The notes under the pieces were generated by a model. That model made no database searches, had not been told where the DNA came from, and saw only the letters and a program-made list of their open reading frames with translations. A program made the translations under genes and the position numbers. Source: CAVVNN01 sp963838035 (GTDB lineage Bacteria > Actinomycetota > Thermoleophilia > Solirubrobacterales > 70-9). Taken from it: 64,000 nucleotides of DNA. Below are positions 28,700 through 35,856 of the stretch, one piece after another; position 1 is the first letter of the stretch, and each line of letters begins with the position of its first letter. The stretch spans positions 62,001 to 126,000 of the forward strand of contig CAWIPM010000003.1 of assembly GCA_963838035.1 (NCBI GenBank). The letters are read 5' to 3'.

Positions 28700-29587
28700 C
28701 TACGTCCGTTCCAGAAGCCGCGCTGTCCATCGCGAGTGGCGTCGTCGAAGCTCCTGTCCGGTGAGGTCAGCGCGCCCGAGCGGCGCGTAGTTCGGAGCCC
28801 AGGTTTCGACCGCATCGTGCGAGCGCGCGACGGCCCAGCCATCCCAGAGAGCCATGTCGTCGATCTTGCGACCGATCCGATCCTCGTAGGCCGCCAGGCA
28901 CACGTCGGCGATCCGCTCATCGAAGAGGAGGACAAGATCAAGACGGCACCAGCCCACGTCGAAGCCGCGTGGACCGCGGGCCGCGTCTGACCAGTCGACG
29001 ATGCCCGTGAGCTTTCTGTCTCGCCAGACGACGTTGCCTGACCAGTAGTCGCAATGGGTGAGCACCTCCACCGAGGCGGTGATCTGCCTCCAGCCAGACC
29101 GGATCCTCGTCGCGAGCGGGCCCGCCAACACCTTCTGTGACCCGCCACTGCGGTCGAACACGCTCGGCAAAGCGGCGAGACGATCGCTGGGGACCGCGTC
29201 CACTGCGGCGAGTGCTTGACCGAGCTGAGCCGCCCATTTCTCGGGATCGGTCGGCGTGATGTCCGCTTGGCCGTCAAGCCAGCTGATCAGCGACGTCGGA
29301 AACTCCGTCCACCGACCATCCAGGTCGCCGCCCAGCAGCACCGGGGCCAGTCCCTCAAGCCCGTCAAGCGCGTGCAGCACCTGCTGCTCGCGCGCGCCGG
29401 CGGAATCACCAGCCGGAAACTGCCGGACAACGACGGTGAGCTCAGGGCCTGCCGTGTCGACCCTCCAGGTGTCGGCGTGCTGGCCACCCTCCAGTCTCAT
29501 AACGGACTGGATTGCGGCCGAGGAGCCGGCCAGGCGTCGAATTTCCTCGAGCGCCCCAGCCGAAGGTGACAACTCCGAGTGGAACAT
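28700..29587 (-). CDS. Aminoglycoside phosphotransferase-family kinase (APH/choline kinase fold)
   Basis: 295 residues starting MFHSELSPSAGALEEIRRLA. The catalytic loop LTHCDYWSGNVVWRDRKL (HxDxxxxN type), then GIVDWSDAARGPRGFDVGW (metal-binding D) are exactly those of the APH family. The family phosphorylates small hydroxylated molecules (aminoglycosides, choline, sugars, homoserine). The substrate is unknown, and a resistance role should not be assumed. Upstream residues in the same frame are unlike the family, so the ATG at 29587 was preferred. It is the first intact gene right of the island. Confidence 0.82.
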   Translation of the reverse strand: MFHSELSPSAGALEEIRRLAGSSAAIQSVMRLEGGQHADTWRVDTAGPELTVVVRQFPAGDSAGAREQQVLHALDGLEGLAPVLLGGDLDGRWTEFPTSLISWLDGQADITPTDPEKWAAQLGQALAAVDAVPSDRLAALPSVFDRSGGSQKVLAGPLATRIRSGWRQITASVEVLTHCDYWSGNVVWRDRKLTGIVDWSDAARGPRGFDVGWCRLDLVLLFDERIADVCLAAYEDRIGRKIDDMALWDGWAVARSHDAVETWAPNYAPLGRADLTGQELRRRHSRWTARLLERT

Positions 29588-29799
29588 CTGAGTAACCCTA
29601 CGGTCACCTATCGCCACGCCGAACGAACTTGATTCTCCAGGGCAAGCGGGTGTCCGCGGCTCCCAGCTCCATCGGTCCGCTGTCTGACCTGGAGGAGGCA
29701 GTGTGCCGGCGCCGCTGGTGATGATCGCCGCGTCGACCCGGTCGTTAACCGCGGCCACCGAGCACATCGACCGCGATGCCGAGTGGGCGGCTGCCGAGC

Positions 29800-30302
29800 T
29801 CAGGTCGCCGGAGCGACCGGGCCTTCGTCCCGCGGCCGAGCGGGCTCGCCGCCGCGGCGGTAAAGCATGACGGCGACGATCACCGACCAGATCATCACCG
29901 CGAAGAAGCCGAAGAAGCCGACGGGGGTGACGCCGATGACGCCGATCACGATCATCACCCAGCCGAGCCACTTGGGCAGCGCCGCGGTGCGCAGGATCGC
30001 CAGGCCGATCGCGATCGAGAAGACCACAAGCCCGGCCTCAAACGGCCAGAAGAGGTTGTTGCTGAGGGTGTTGATCGCTTCGGCCGCGGCGGGGCTGATG
30101 CTGTTCCGAGTTTCGCTCAGGGCCCATTCGAGGCTGGAGAAGATCGCCCCGCCGGTTCCGAGCAGGACCGCGCCGCCGAGGGCGACGGCGGAGAGCCCCT
30201 CGCCGCCCTCCTTGCCGCGCAGGGAGCCGGCGAAGAAGATGAAGAAGAGGTGCCCGCAAAGGGCGGCAAGCGCGTGGCGGAGGGCCGCTGGCTCAGGTCA
30301 GC
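29800..30302 (-). pseudogene. 5'-truncated multi-pass membrane protein
   Basis: The frame is open from about 30302 to the stop at 29800 but has no usual start codon until GTG 30027. The open part reads LCGHLFFIFFAGSLRGKEGG, LGGAVLLGTGGAIFSSLEWA, then AINTLSNNLFWPFEAGLVV and four hydrophobic helices ending in a proline/arginine tail. The N-terminal end, expected to begin with another helix, is missing, and a TGA closes the frame just upstream. It resembles small membrane proteins of unknown function in this group of bacteria. Confidence 0.5.
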
Positions 30303-30366
30303 GTGCGGAATTGTCCCCTGACACGCTCCGATGGACGAGCCCGCCTCCGGGAGGGATGGATGGGCG

Positions 30367-30651
30367 CTACTCGCCGTGGGAGGCCCAGTAGGCCTCTGCC
30401 TCCGCCTCCATGGCCGCGAGGCGAGTGTAGTAGTCCCGGAACTCGTTGAGGTGGGCGCGAGCGATCTTCCCGGTCACGATTAGATCGTCGTCTGTGACGT
30501 TCGTCTCGGGACCCTGCGTGCCGTGCTCGAGCTCGACGTCCATCCCCATCCGAAACTGCTCGACGTCGAAGGAAGATGTCGCCCAATCGATGCCAATCCG
30601 CTCGCCGGTCGTACGGGCCTCGTCGGCAGTGAAGTGGGGCTTATCGCTCAT
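30367..30651 (-). CDS. DUF5661 family protein
   Basis: 94 residues, the family's full length. IGIDWATSSFDVEQFRMGMD, VELEHGTQGPETNVTDDDL and KIARAHLNEFRDYYTRLAAM are the conserved DUF5661 blocks (GM.VE.EHG, NVT, GKIA.AHL.E..DYY..L..ME). Function unknown. Intact and apparently monocistronic. Confidence 0.85.
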   Translation of the reverse strand: MSDKPHFTADEARTTGERIGIDWATSSFDVEQFRMGMDVELEHGTQGPETNVTDDDLIVTGKIARAHLNEFRDYYTRLAAMEAEAEAYWASHGE

Positions 30652-30986
30652 GCGCCAGAGAATACGCTCAGCGCGCGAAAGCAGCTACTGGGAGAGGCCG
30701 TTGGGCAGGGGAGAGTTGGGGAATATCCCCTGGCCATCGCTGACCTGAGAACCGCTATTGCCTTCCATGACAGTCATCAACTGGGCGCTCGTGCTTTTCG
30801 TCCATAGGAGGAGCGCAAGTAGCGTCGCCCAGAGCTTGTGCTGTTCGGGGAGCGTGGTGGCGGAATGGTCGCTGCGGGCGGTGAGCTGCCCGAGGTCGAT
30901 AACCCGGAGCAGGTTGACAAGCGCTTGACCGATCGAGAGGCTCCTTCTCGTCTCGTCCTGCCTATCACCCTCCCAGGAAGGAACCC
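30652..30986. other. Intergenic stretch before the collagen-like surface protein
   Basis: About 335 bases with no recognised gene. A TTGACA at about 30915 upstream of the gene at 30987 may be part of its promoter, but no good -10 box was found at the usual spacing. A CCAGGAAGGAA ribosome-binding region lies just before 30987. Confidence 0.35.
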
Positions 30987-31604
30987 ATGAAGCGCCTGCG
31001 CGGCAAGCTCACCTATTCCAACGTGATGGTCACCATCCTGGCCTTGATCGTCCTCGGCGGTGGCACCGCCTACGCGGCGAGCGCCAACATCAAGCCGAAT
31101 AGCGTCGGAGAGTCCGCTCTGCAAGCCAATTCGGTCGGCCCCGAAGAGATGAAGTCCGACGCGGTCGGCTTCCAAGAGCTCCAACCTGAATCCGTCCATA
31201 GCAGCAAAATCAAGAATGGGTCGGTGACGCCCGAAAAGCTGAGCCCTGGGGCGAAAAGCTTGCTTAAAGGACAGACGGGCGCGACCGGAGCCCAGGGTTC
31301 GCCCGGGCCGCCCGGTGCACCGGGAACGACTTCTCAGATGACGGGGCTCGAAACGGAAGTCGTGAACCAGGCGACAGCCACCGACACCACCTCGCCGAAG
31401 GAGCTTAGCGTCCACTGCCCAAGCGGCCCGGTGCTCGGCGGCGGCTACGTTCTCCACAGCGAAACCGCGACCGGATCGGCCAAGCTTCGGGCGATCCGCA
31501 GCTATCCGGTCGACGCCGATACCTGGCTCGTGCGCGCTGTTGACGACAGCAACGGGGCCGAAGGGGTCTGGGAGCTGACGGTGAGCGTCGTCTGCGAGAA
31601 ATAG
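30987..31604 (+). CDS. Secreted surface protein with short collagen-like segment
   Basis: 205 residues. The N terminus MKRLRGKLTYSNVMVTILAL plus a glycine-rich hydrophobic stretch is a signal/anchor seen repeatedly in Solirubrobacterales secreted proteins. Two degenerate repeats (SVGESALQANSVGPEE, DAVGFQELQPESVHSSKI) follow, then a Gly-X-Y run (GQTGATGAQGSPGPPGAPG). A C-terminal globular part has two cysteines (VHCPSG, VVCEK). It is probably displayed outside the cell; role unknown. Start supported by GGAAGGA. Confidence 0.7.
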   Translation: MKRLRGKLTYSNVMVTILALIVLGGGTAYAASANIKPNSVGESALQANSVGPEEMKSDAVGFQELQPESVHSSKIKNGSVTPEKLSPGAKSLLKGQTGATGAQGSPGPPGAPGTTSQMTGLETEVVNQATATDTTSPKELSVHCPSGPVLGGGYVLHSETATGSAKLRAIRSYPVDADTWLVRAVDDSNGAEGVWELTVSVVCEK

Positions 31605-31610
31605 GCGTTC

Positions 31611-31727
31611 GACGCCGTCGGGGCAGGGATTGATGAAGACATTGCGACCGACGCGGATGTTGATGCCCGCGTCCGAGTACACCAGTGGGATCAGCCGAAA
31701 CGTCGGATCGATCTCGGAGTCCGTCAA
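31611..31727 (-). pseudogene. Fragment of a left-handed beta-helix sugar O-acetyltransferase
   Basis: The short stretch SEIDPTFRLIPLVYSDAGIN, then IRVGRNVFINP matches the start of the hexapeptide-repeat domain of maltose/galactoside O-acetyltransferases (P.F...P..YSD.G.NI.VG.NVFIN). It breaks off after about 40 residues, where the frame runs antisense into the collagen-like gene. The rest of the gene is missing. Confidence 0.5.
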
Positions 31728-31904
31728 CTCCCCTCAAGCGGCGCGAATTCGCCTTAATCTGAACTGACTCCAAGTTCCCCCGACACTTTCGGGGAGTCGA
31801 TAGCCCTTCAAAGCGATACAGCCGCCGACCAGCTGGGTCGGGGGCTGTCCGCGCTGCGACTCAGGCTCCTGGCTTCACGCCAATGAAGTTCAGAAAGGGA
31901 GCGC

Positions 31905-32087
31905 ATGACCAAGGATGACGTGCTGTTCGGCTACCGCCAAGCCCTCTTCGCGGAGGCTTCGCGCAGCAGCGCCGCGAGTGCCTGGTTGAGATGGCGCGTT
32001 CGGCAGGTCGCTCTCGTGATTTGGCCCCGTTGTCCTCAGCGCGAGACTAGCCGGACGGCAGACCTGCATCCGCGAGACGCACGGTGA
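31905..32087 (+). pseudogene. Possible remnant of an IS481-like transposase N terminus
   Basis: MTKDDVLFGYRQALFAEASR resembles the start of IS481-type transposases and related helix-turn-helix integrase-like proteins, which begin with a similar K.D.LFGYR..LFA.A block. After about 20 residues the frame degenerates and stops. A purine-rich AGAAAGGGAG lies upstream. No inverted repeats or rest of a transposase were found. Confidence 0.3.
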
Positions 32088-32241
32088 TCAGTTCTCGACA
32101 AGCGCCTTCGGTAGGGGCCGCTCGATGGAGAAGTGCAGAAAGCTCCTGGTCATCGTGTAGCCCTCGAGCTCGTCGGCAAGCTGGCCGAGGACCGAGCCGC
32201 TGTGAGAAGCCCTTGCCGCCAGGCAACTCCACCTGGGGCAT
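32047..32241 (-). pseudogene. Fragment of a DUF1801 protein
   Basis: One frame reads SGSVLGQLADELEGYTMTRS, then FLHFSIERPLPKALVEN. After a one-base change the last part continues RELITVRLADAG. The G...T.....F....PLP..LV..L...R pattern is the C terminus of DUF1801 (YdhG-like) proteins. The N-terminal half is missing. Confidence 0.45.
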
Positions 32242-32256
32242 ATCGAGCTCGACTTC

Positions 32257-32690
32257 CTAGGGCAGCGCGCAGAGCCTGGCCGACGACGAGGAGGTCACCT
32301 CCGCGACCCAAGGTCGCTTCAGGTCGTCCTGGGGCAAGTGGAAGACCAGTGCCGTATGCGCCGGCACCGACCAGGACGTCTCCTCAGGCGCCGGCTTCCT
32401 GGCGAAGCGCCGCAACGCGACGGTCGCTTTGGCGGCGCCGGCGGCCGCCGCGAGGCCGTGGGGACCGATCGCCATCGAGAGCGGTTCCCCCGAGACCGGA
32501 GCGGAGATCGAGCAGAGGGACGGCTGCGTGCCGCGGAGCAGATCACGAGTCGTCGTCGTTCTGGGCGTCACCCCGATCGCGCGCGACTGGAGAACGTTGT
32601 GCAGCCCGAGCAGGAACAAACAGTCAGCCGCCGAAGCGGCCGACTGTTGTGGAGGGGCCTTACCGGCCGATTGTGGGAGGTGAAGATCCA
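32257..32690 (-). other. Unassigned stretch with a long open frame
   Basis: A frame on the minus strand stays open for most of this region (for example PHGLAAAAGAAKATVALRRF, LVFHLPQDDLKRPWVAEV). It has no credible start of its own and runs antisense into the cupredoxin gene. It may be a further gene remnant; no family is recognised. Confidence 0.2.
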
Positions 32691-32696
32691 GCCCGC

Positions 32697-33203
32697 TCAG
32701 ACGACCTTCACGTCGCCCTTCATGAACCCGAGGTGTTCCATCGCCCACGGATCGCAGGGCATCGCGCAATACCATTCGTAGCTACCCGCCTTCTGCGGCG
32801 CGTGGAATGTGAAGGTGGTCTTGCTCGGACTACTTTCGGAGCCCGCTGGGATCGAGGCGTTCGCGCCCAGCTCTGGCGAGGTGAAGCTGTGGGGCCCTTC
32901 GTCGTAGTTGTAGACGGTAACGCGCACGGTGGCCCCGGCCTTGACCGTGAAATCGGCGGGCAGGAAGGCATCGTGCCAGGTGCCTTCGGGGCCCTTCTTG
33001 GCGTGCTCTTCGTCGGACTTGACCACCAGCTTCACGCCTTCGACTGCCGGCGCTGTGGCCGCGGTGGCGGCCTGCGTGCTGCCGCTGTTGTCCAGTTTGA
33101 ACGCCACCGCCAGCAGCGCCGTCATCGAGAGCAGCACGGCGAAGGTGGCAGCCAGCATGGTGAAACCCGAATAGCTTCTGTTGTCGTCGTTGTTGGCTGG
33201 CAT
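32697..33203 (-). CDS. Membrane-anchored cupredoxin with a two-cysteine copper site
   Basis: 168 residues: a short cytoplasmic N terminus, one membrane helix (FTMLAATFAVLLSMTALLAV), then an extracytoplasmic cupredoxin beta-sandwich. Likely ligands are the histidine in YNYDEGPHSF and the cluster YEWYCAMPCDPWAMEHLGFM. The cluster has C-x3-C as in CuA sites of cytochrome oxidase subunit II, but with six residues before the histidine and three more before the methionine, so it is not a standard CuA. The role is probably electron transfer outside the membrane. It lies downstream of the stress-like protein and flavoprotein genes on the same strand. Confidence 0.75.
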   Translation of the reverse strand: MPANNDDNRSYSGFTMLAATFAVLLSMTALLAVAFKLDNSGSTQAATAATAPAVEGVKLVVKSDEEHAKKGPEGTWHDAFLPADFTVKAGATVRVTVYNYDEGPHSFTSPELGANASIPAGSESSPSKTTFTFHAPQKAGSYEWYCAMPCDPWAMEHLGFMKGDVKVV

Positions 33204-33306
33204 AAGGCCTCCTTTGGTCGCAGGAAGAATCGAGCCTCCCGGCGCGCGCCGGTAGACCCGGATCGGTTGTGGTCGCCATAACCGGCGGTTATGGCTTGGC
33301 CGGGGC

Positions 33307-33963
33307 CTACTTGTCGCGGCCGGCCGGCGTCCCGCCCGCCGCCTCGACCACGACGTGCGTGACGGGCAGGTCGACCTCTTCGCGCGCCCGCTGCACCACG
33401 CCGTGCTCCAGCCATGGCGAGCGGTCGGGCGTATGGGTCCAGATGACGATCTCGTCAGCCGCGAAGGTGCGCAGTGCGTCCTCGAGGGCGACGTTTGGAT
33501 CGGGGTCCCCGACCTGGCCGCGGGCGAGGAGGCCGGCCTCCTCGGCTGCCCGAAGGGAAAGGTTCAGCAGCCGGCGCGCGTCCTCGATCGCCTCATCGAG
33601 GTCGGAGGTCCAGCGTCCGGCCCGCGAGGCGGTGAGGGCCGGGGCGACGATCAGGACTTCGCCGCGCCGGCCTTCGCAGCGATTCCGAATCTCGGTCAGG
33701 AGCGAGGGATTGCCGAGCTCCTGGTTTGCAAGCACGAGCACGCGGTGCTTGCCGTCTTCGCTGCGTGAGAGCTGTGCATGGTGCAGCCGGCTCTGGCTCG
33801 AGTTCCGCAGTGCGAACCCCGTCCCGAAGCCGAGCAGCATCGCGGCCCAGATCACCCCGATGGCGGGGCTCAGTACGGTGAGAACGCACACCAGGACGGC
33901 ACCGATCACGACCATCGCGACCCACCAGGAGGCGTCGACTTGCCATCTCAGCGGGTTGCGCAA
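33307..33963 (-). CDS. Membrane-anchored universal-stress-like protein
   Basis: 218 residues. Two N-terminal membrane helices (WWVAMVVIGAVLVCVLTVLS and a second at about 37-52) are followed by a soluble alpha/beta domain. RVLVLANQELGNPSLLTEIR, a middle helix pair and ALRTFAADEIVIWTHTPDRS, then VDLPVTHVVVEA follow the strand-helix order of a universal stress protein-like fold. The nucleotide-binding GxxG is not obvious. It is separated by 18 bases from the flavoprotein gene upstream, so likely co-transcribed. Confidence 0.55.
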   Translation of the reverse strand: MRNPLRWQVDASWWVAMVVIGAVLVCVLTVLSPAIGVIWAAMLLGFGTGFALRNSSQSRLHHAQLSRSEDGKHRVLVLANQELGNPSLLTEIRNRCEGRRGEVLIVAPALTASRAGRWTSDLDEAIEDARRLLNLSLRAAEEAGLLARGQVGDPDPNVALEDALRTFAADEIVIWTHTPDRSPWLEHGVVQRAREEVDLPVTHVVVEAAGGTPAGRDK

Positions 33964-33981
33964 GGCCAGCCTGCCTCTCCC

Positions 33982-35127
33982 TCAGCGCAGCTGGCGCAGC
34001 GATCGGCGCTCGAACAGGATCTTGTCCCAGCGCCACCTCCTGGCAGGCCGTCGCAGTCGCACCCGGCCGCGCGGGTCCCGGTAGAAGAGCCCCTTCGCGC
34101 CGATGGCGCGCCCGGAGCCGACGTCCAGGTAGTAGTGGAGAGACCCGTCGAACTCGCGACGTGGACGGCGCCCTGTCGTGGCCGCTGTGAGGTTGTCCGC
34201 AACCACGGCGGCCTGGGCCTGGGCCAGCACCCCCGCCTTAGGCAGCTTGGACCCGCCCGCCAGCTCGATCTCGGTCACGTCGCCGATCGCGTGCACGTTT
34301 GAGTGGGCGCCGAGGCTGAACGGTTCGGCCTGGATCCAGCCGTCGGGCCCGGCCAGCGGGGACTCCGCGACGAAGCGGGGGGCACGGTGCGGGGGAACGG
34401 CGATCAGGAGGTCGAACGGCTCGCTCCCGTCACCGAAGCGGGCCTCGCCCGCGGCGGGATCGACCGACTCGAGGGAGCGATTCGCCTGCAGGCCGATGCC
34501 GCGGCGCTCCAGCATCTCGGCGACGCGCTCGCCGACCTTGCGATCGGCGACCGGGATCGGTCGCGGCTCGGCGGTGACGACATCGAGCCGCGCCGCCACG
34601 CCGGCCTTGCGCAGGAAGTCCTCGATCAGGAAGGCCGCCTCGTAGGGAGCGGCGAGCGAGCGGTAGGGCGTCGCCACGACGGCGATCAGCACGCGTCCGC
34701 CGCCGAACCTCGCCAGGGCGGCGCGCAGGCGCATCGCGTCGGGGAGGGTGTAGAAGCCGTGCGCCGTCTCGGCGAGTCCCTCCACCGACTCGGGGCTGAG
34801 CGTGGCGCCGGGGGCGAGCACCAGCCGGTCGTAGGGGATCTCTCCCGATATCGTCGAGATCGAGCAGCGATCGAGGTCGATCCCGGTCACCTCCGCCTGG
34901 GTGAATCCGACCCCCTGGCGAACGATGCTCGCCAGGGGTCGCGACACCTCCCCGGCCTCGCCCCGGCGCTTGCCGACGACGACCCAGGGGAAGGAGGGGG
35001 GGAAGCGATGCTCGGCGCTTCGGTCGACCAGCTGGACGTCGAGGCCGCCGCCGTGCTTGGCAAGGCGGTGAGCGCAGGCAAGCCCGCCGAGACCGCCGCC
35101 CACAATCACTACCCTCGTCTTAGCCAC
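33982..35127 (-). CDS. FAD-dependent pyridine nucleotide/sulfide:quinone oxidoreductase-like protein
   Basis: 381 residues. VVIVGGGLGGLACAHRLAKH is the FAD-binding GxGxxG. RLVLAPGATLSPESV and AHSNVHAIGDVTEIELAGGS (second FAD motif, GD) are typical of NDH-2/SQR flavoproteins. The YKCPPAPYE segment, which carries a catalytic cysteine in true sulfide:quinone oxidoreductases, reads YRSLAAPYE here, so the cysteine is replaced by serine. It may oxidise NADH or another donor and reduce quinone. The head gene of a three-gene set with the stress-like protein and the cupredoxin suggests respiratory electron transfer. Confidence 0.75.
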   Translation of the reverse strand: MAKTRVVIVGGGLGGLACAHRLAKHGGGLDVQLVDRSAEHRFPPSFPWVVVGKRRGEAGEVSRPLASIVRQGVGFTQAEVTGIDLDRCSISTISGEIPYDRLVLAPGATLSPESVEGLAETAHGFYTLPDAMRLRAALARFGGGRVLIAVVATPYRSLAAPYEAAFLIEDFLRKAGVAARLDVVTAEPRPIPVADRKVGERVAEMLERRGIGLQANRSLESVDPAAGEARFGDGSEPFDLLIAVPPHRAPRFVAESPLAGPDGWIQAEPFSLGAHSNVHAIGDVTEIELAGGSKLPKAGVLAQAQAAVVADNLTAATTGRRPRREFDGSLHYYLDVGSGRAIGAKGLFYRDPRGRVRLRRPARRWRWDKILFERRSLRQLR

Positions 35128-35189
35128 CAGTCGTCACCTCGGATGCGGCATGGATCTCCCGACAGCGTCGCACAGAGACCCGCGCCGCT

Positions 35190-35792
35190 TCAACGCGGAG
35201 TCGCAAGAGAGGCGAGAGCGCCCTGGGTGGCGCCGGTCAGCCGCTCAGCGCTCAGCGCCCATTTGGGGTCGAGCTGCCACTGGACCAGCAGGCCATCGAA
35301 GAGGGCGATGATCAGCGCCGCCAGTGCATCGGCATCGACGGTGGGCGCGCCCACCTCTGCGAACGCCTCGCGTGTCTTCGTCGCGATCACGCGGTGGAAG
35401 TCGTCGTAGCTTGCCGCCATCTCCACCCGCAGGTCCTCTGAGCGCGCCATCTGCGCCCATGCCTCCAGGCAGGCCGCGACCAGGGAGCGGTTCTCCTCGA
35501 GAGTGTCCATCACCCCGGCGAGGCTGCGTTGCAGGCGCTCCAGGGGCGTCGCCGGCCCCGGCTCCGCGGCCAGCGCGATCAAGGGCTTCAGCCAACGTTG
35601 GAACGCCTCGATGACGGCGACGTTGAGCAGACGCTCCTTGGAGCCGAAGTGATAGCCGATCGAGGCGAGGTTGGTGCCGGAAGCGGCGACGAGGTCGCGC
35701 GCGGTCGTCCTCGCGTAGCCCTTCTCCTGCAGACAGGAGATCGCCGCCTCCAACAGGCGCTCTCTGTGACCTCGCTCACCCTCTGCTGCCAC
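35190..35792 (-). CDS. TetR-family transcriptional repressor
   Basis: 200 residues from GTG 35792. LLEAAISCLQEKGYARTTAR, DLVAASGTNLASIGYHFGSK and ERLLNVAVIEAF form the complete TetR helix-turn-helix. The ligand-binding part ends FDGLLVQWQLDPKWALSAER, as in TetR_C_6-like proteins. It is divergent from the large MMPL transporter, 64 bases apart. A near-palindrome at 35822-35839 in the gap is a likely operator through which it represses both genes. Confidence 0.88.
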   Translation of the reverse strand: MAAEGERGHRERLLEAAISCLQEKGYARTTARDLVAASGTNLASIGYHFGSKERLLNVAVIEAFQRWLKPLIALAAEPGPATPLERLQRSLAGVMDTLEENRSLVAACLEAWAQMARSEDLRVEMAASYDDFHRVIATKTREAFAEVGAPTVDADALAALIIALFDGLLVQWQLDPKWALSAERLTGATQGALASLATPR

Positions 35793-35821
35793 CGCCGCGG
35801 CTACCTTACACCCGTAACCTT

Positions 35822-35839
35822 TATACGGACGTATGTATA
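35822..35839. promoter_or_regulatory. Probable TetR operator
   Basis: TATACGGACGTATGTATA is symmetric at 14 of 18 positions (TATAC...GTATA with central ACGT). It lies in the divergent gap between the TetR gene and the MMPL transporter, overlapping the expected promoters. Confidence 0.55.
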
Positions 35840-35856
35840 GATAGGGATCGATTCGG

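Noticed and set aside
28700..29587. Antibiotic-resistance gene call for the APH-family kinase
   Set aside because: The fold is shared with many housekeeping kinases; nothing shows an aminoglycoside substrate.
32257..32775. 172-codon frame overlapping the cupredoxin gene
   Set aside because: Its first part is antisense-like or same-strand shadow of the cupredoxin 3' end; the remainder was listed only as an unassigned stretch.
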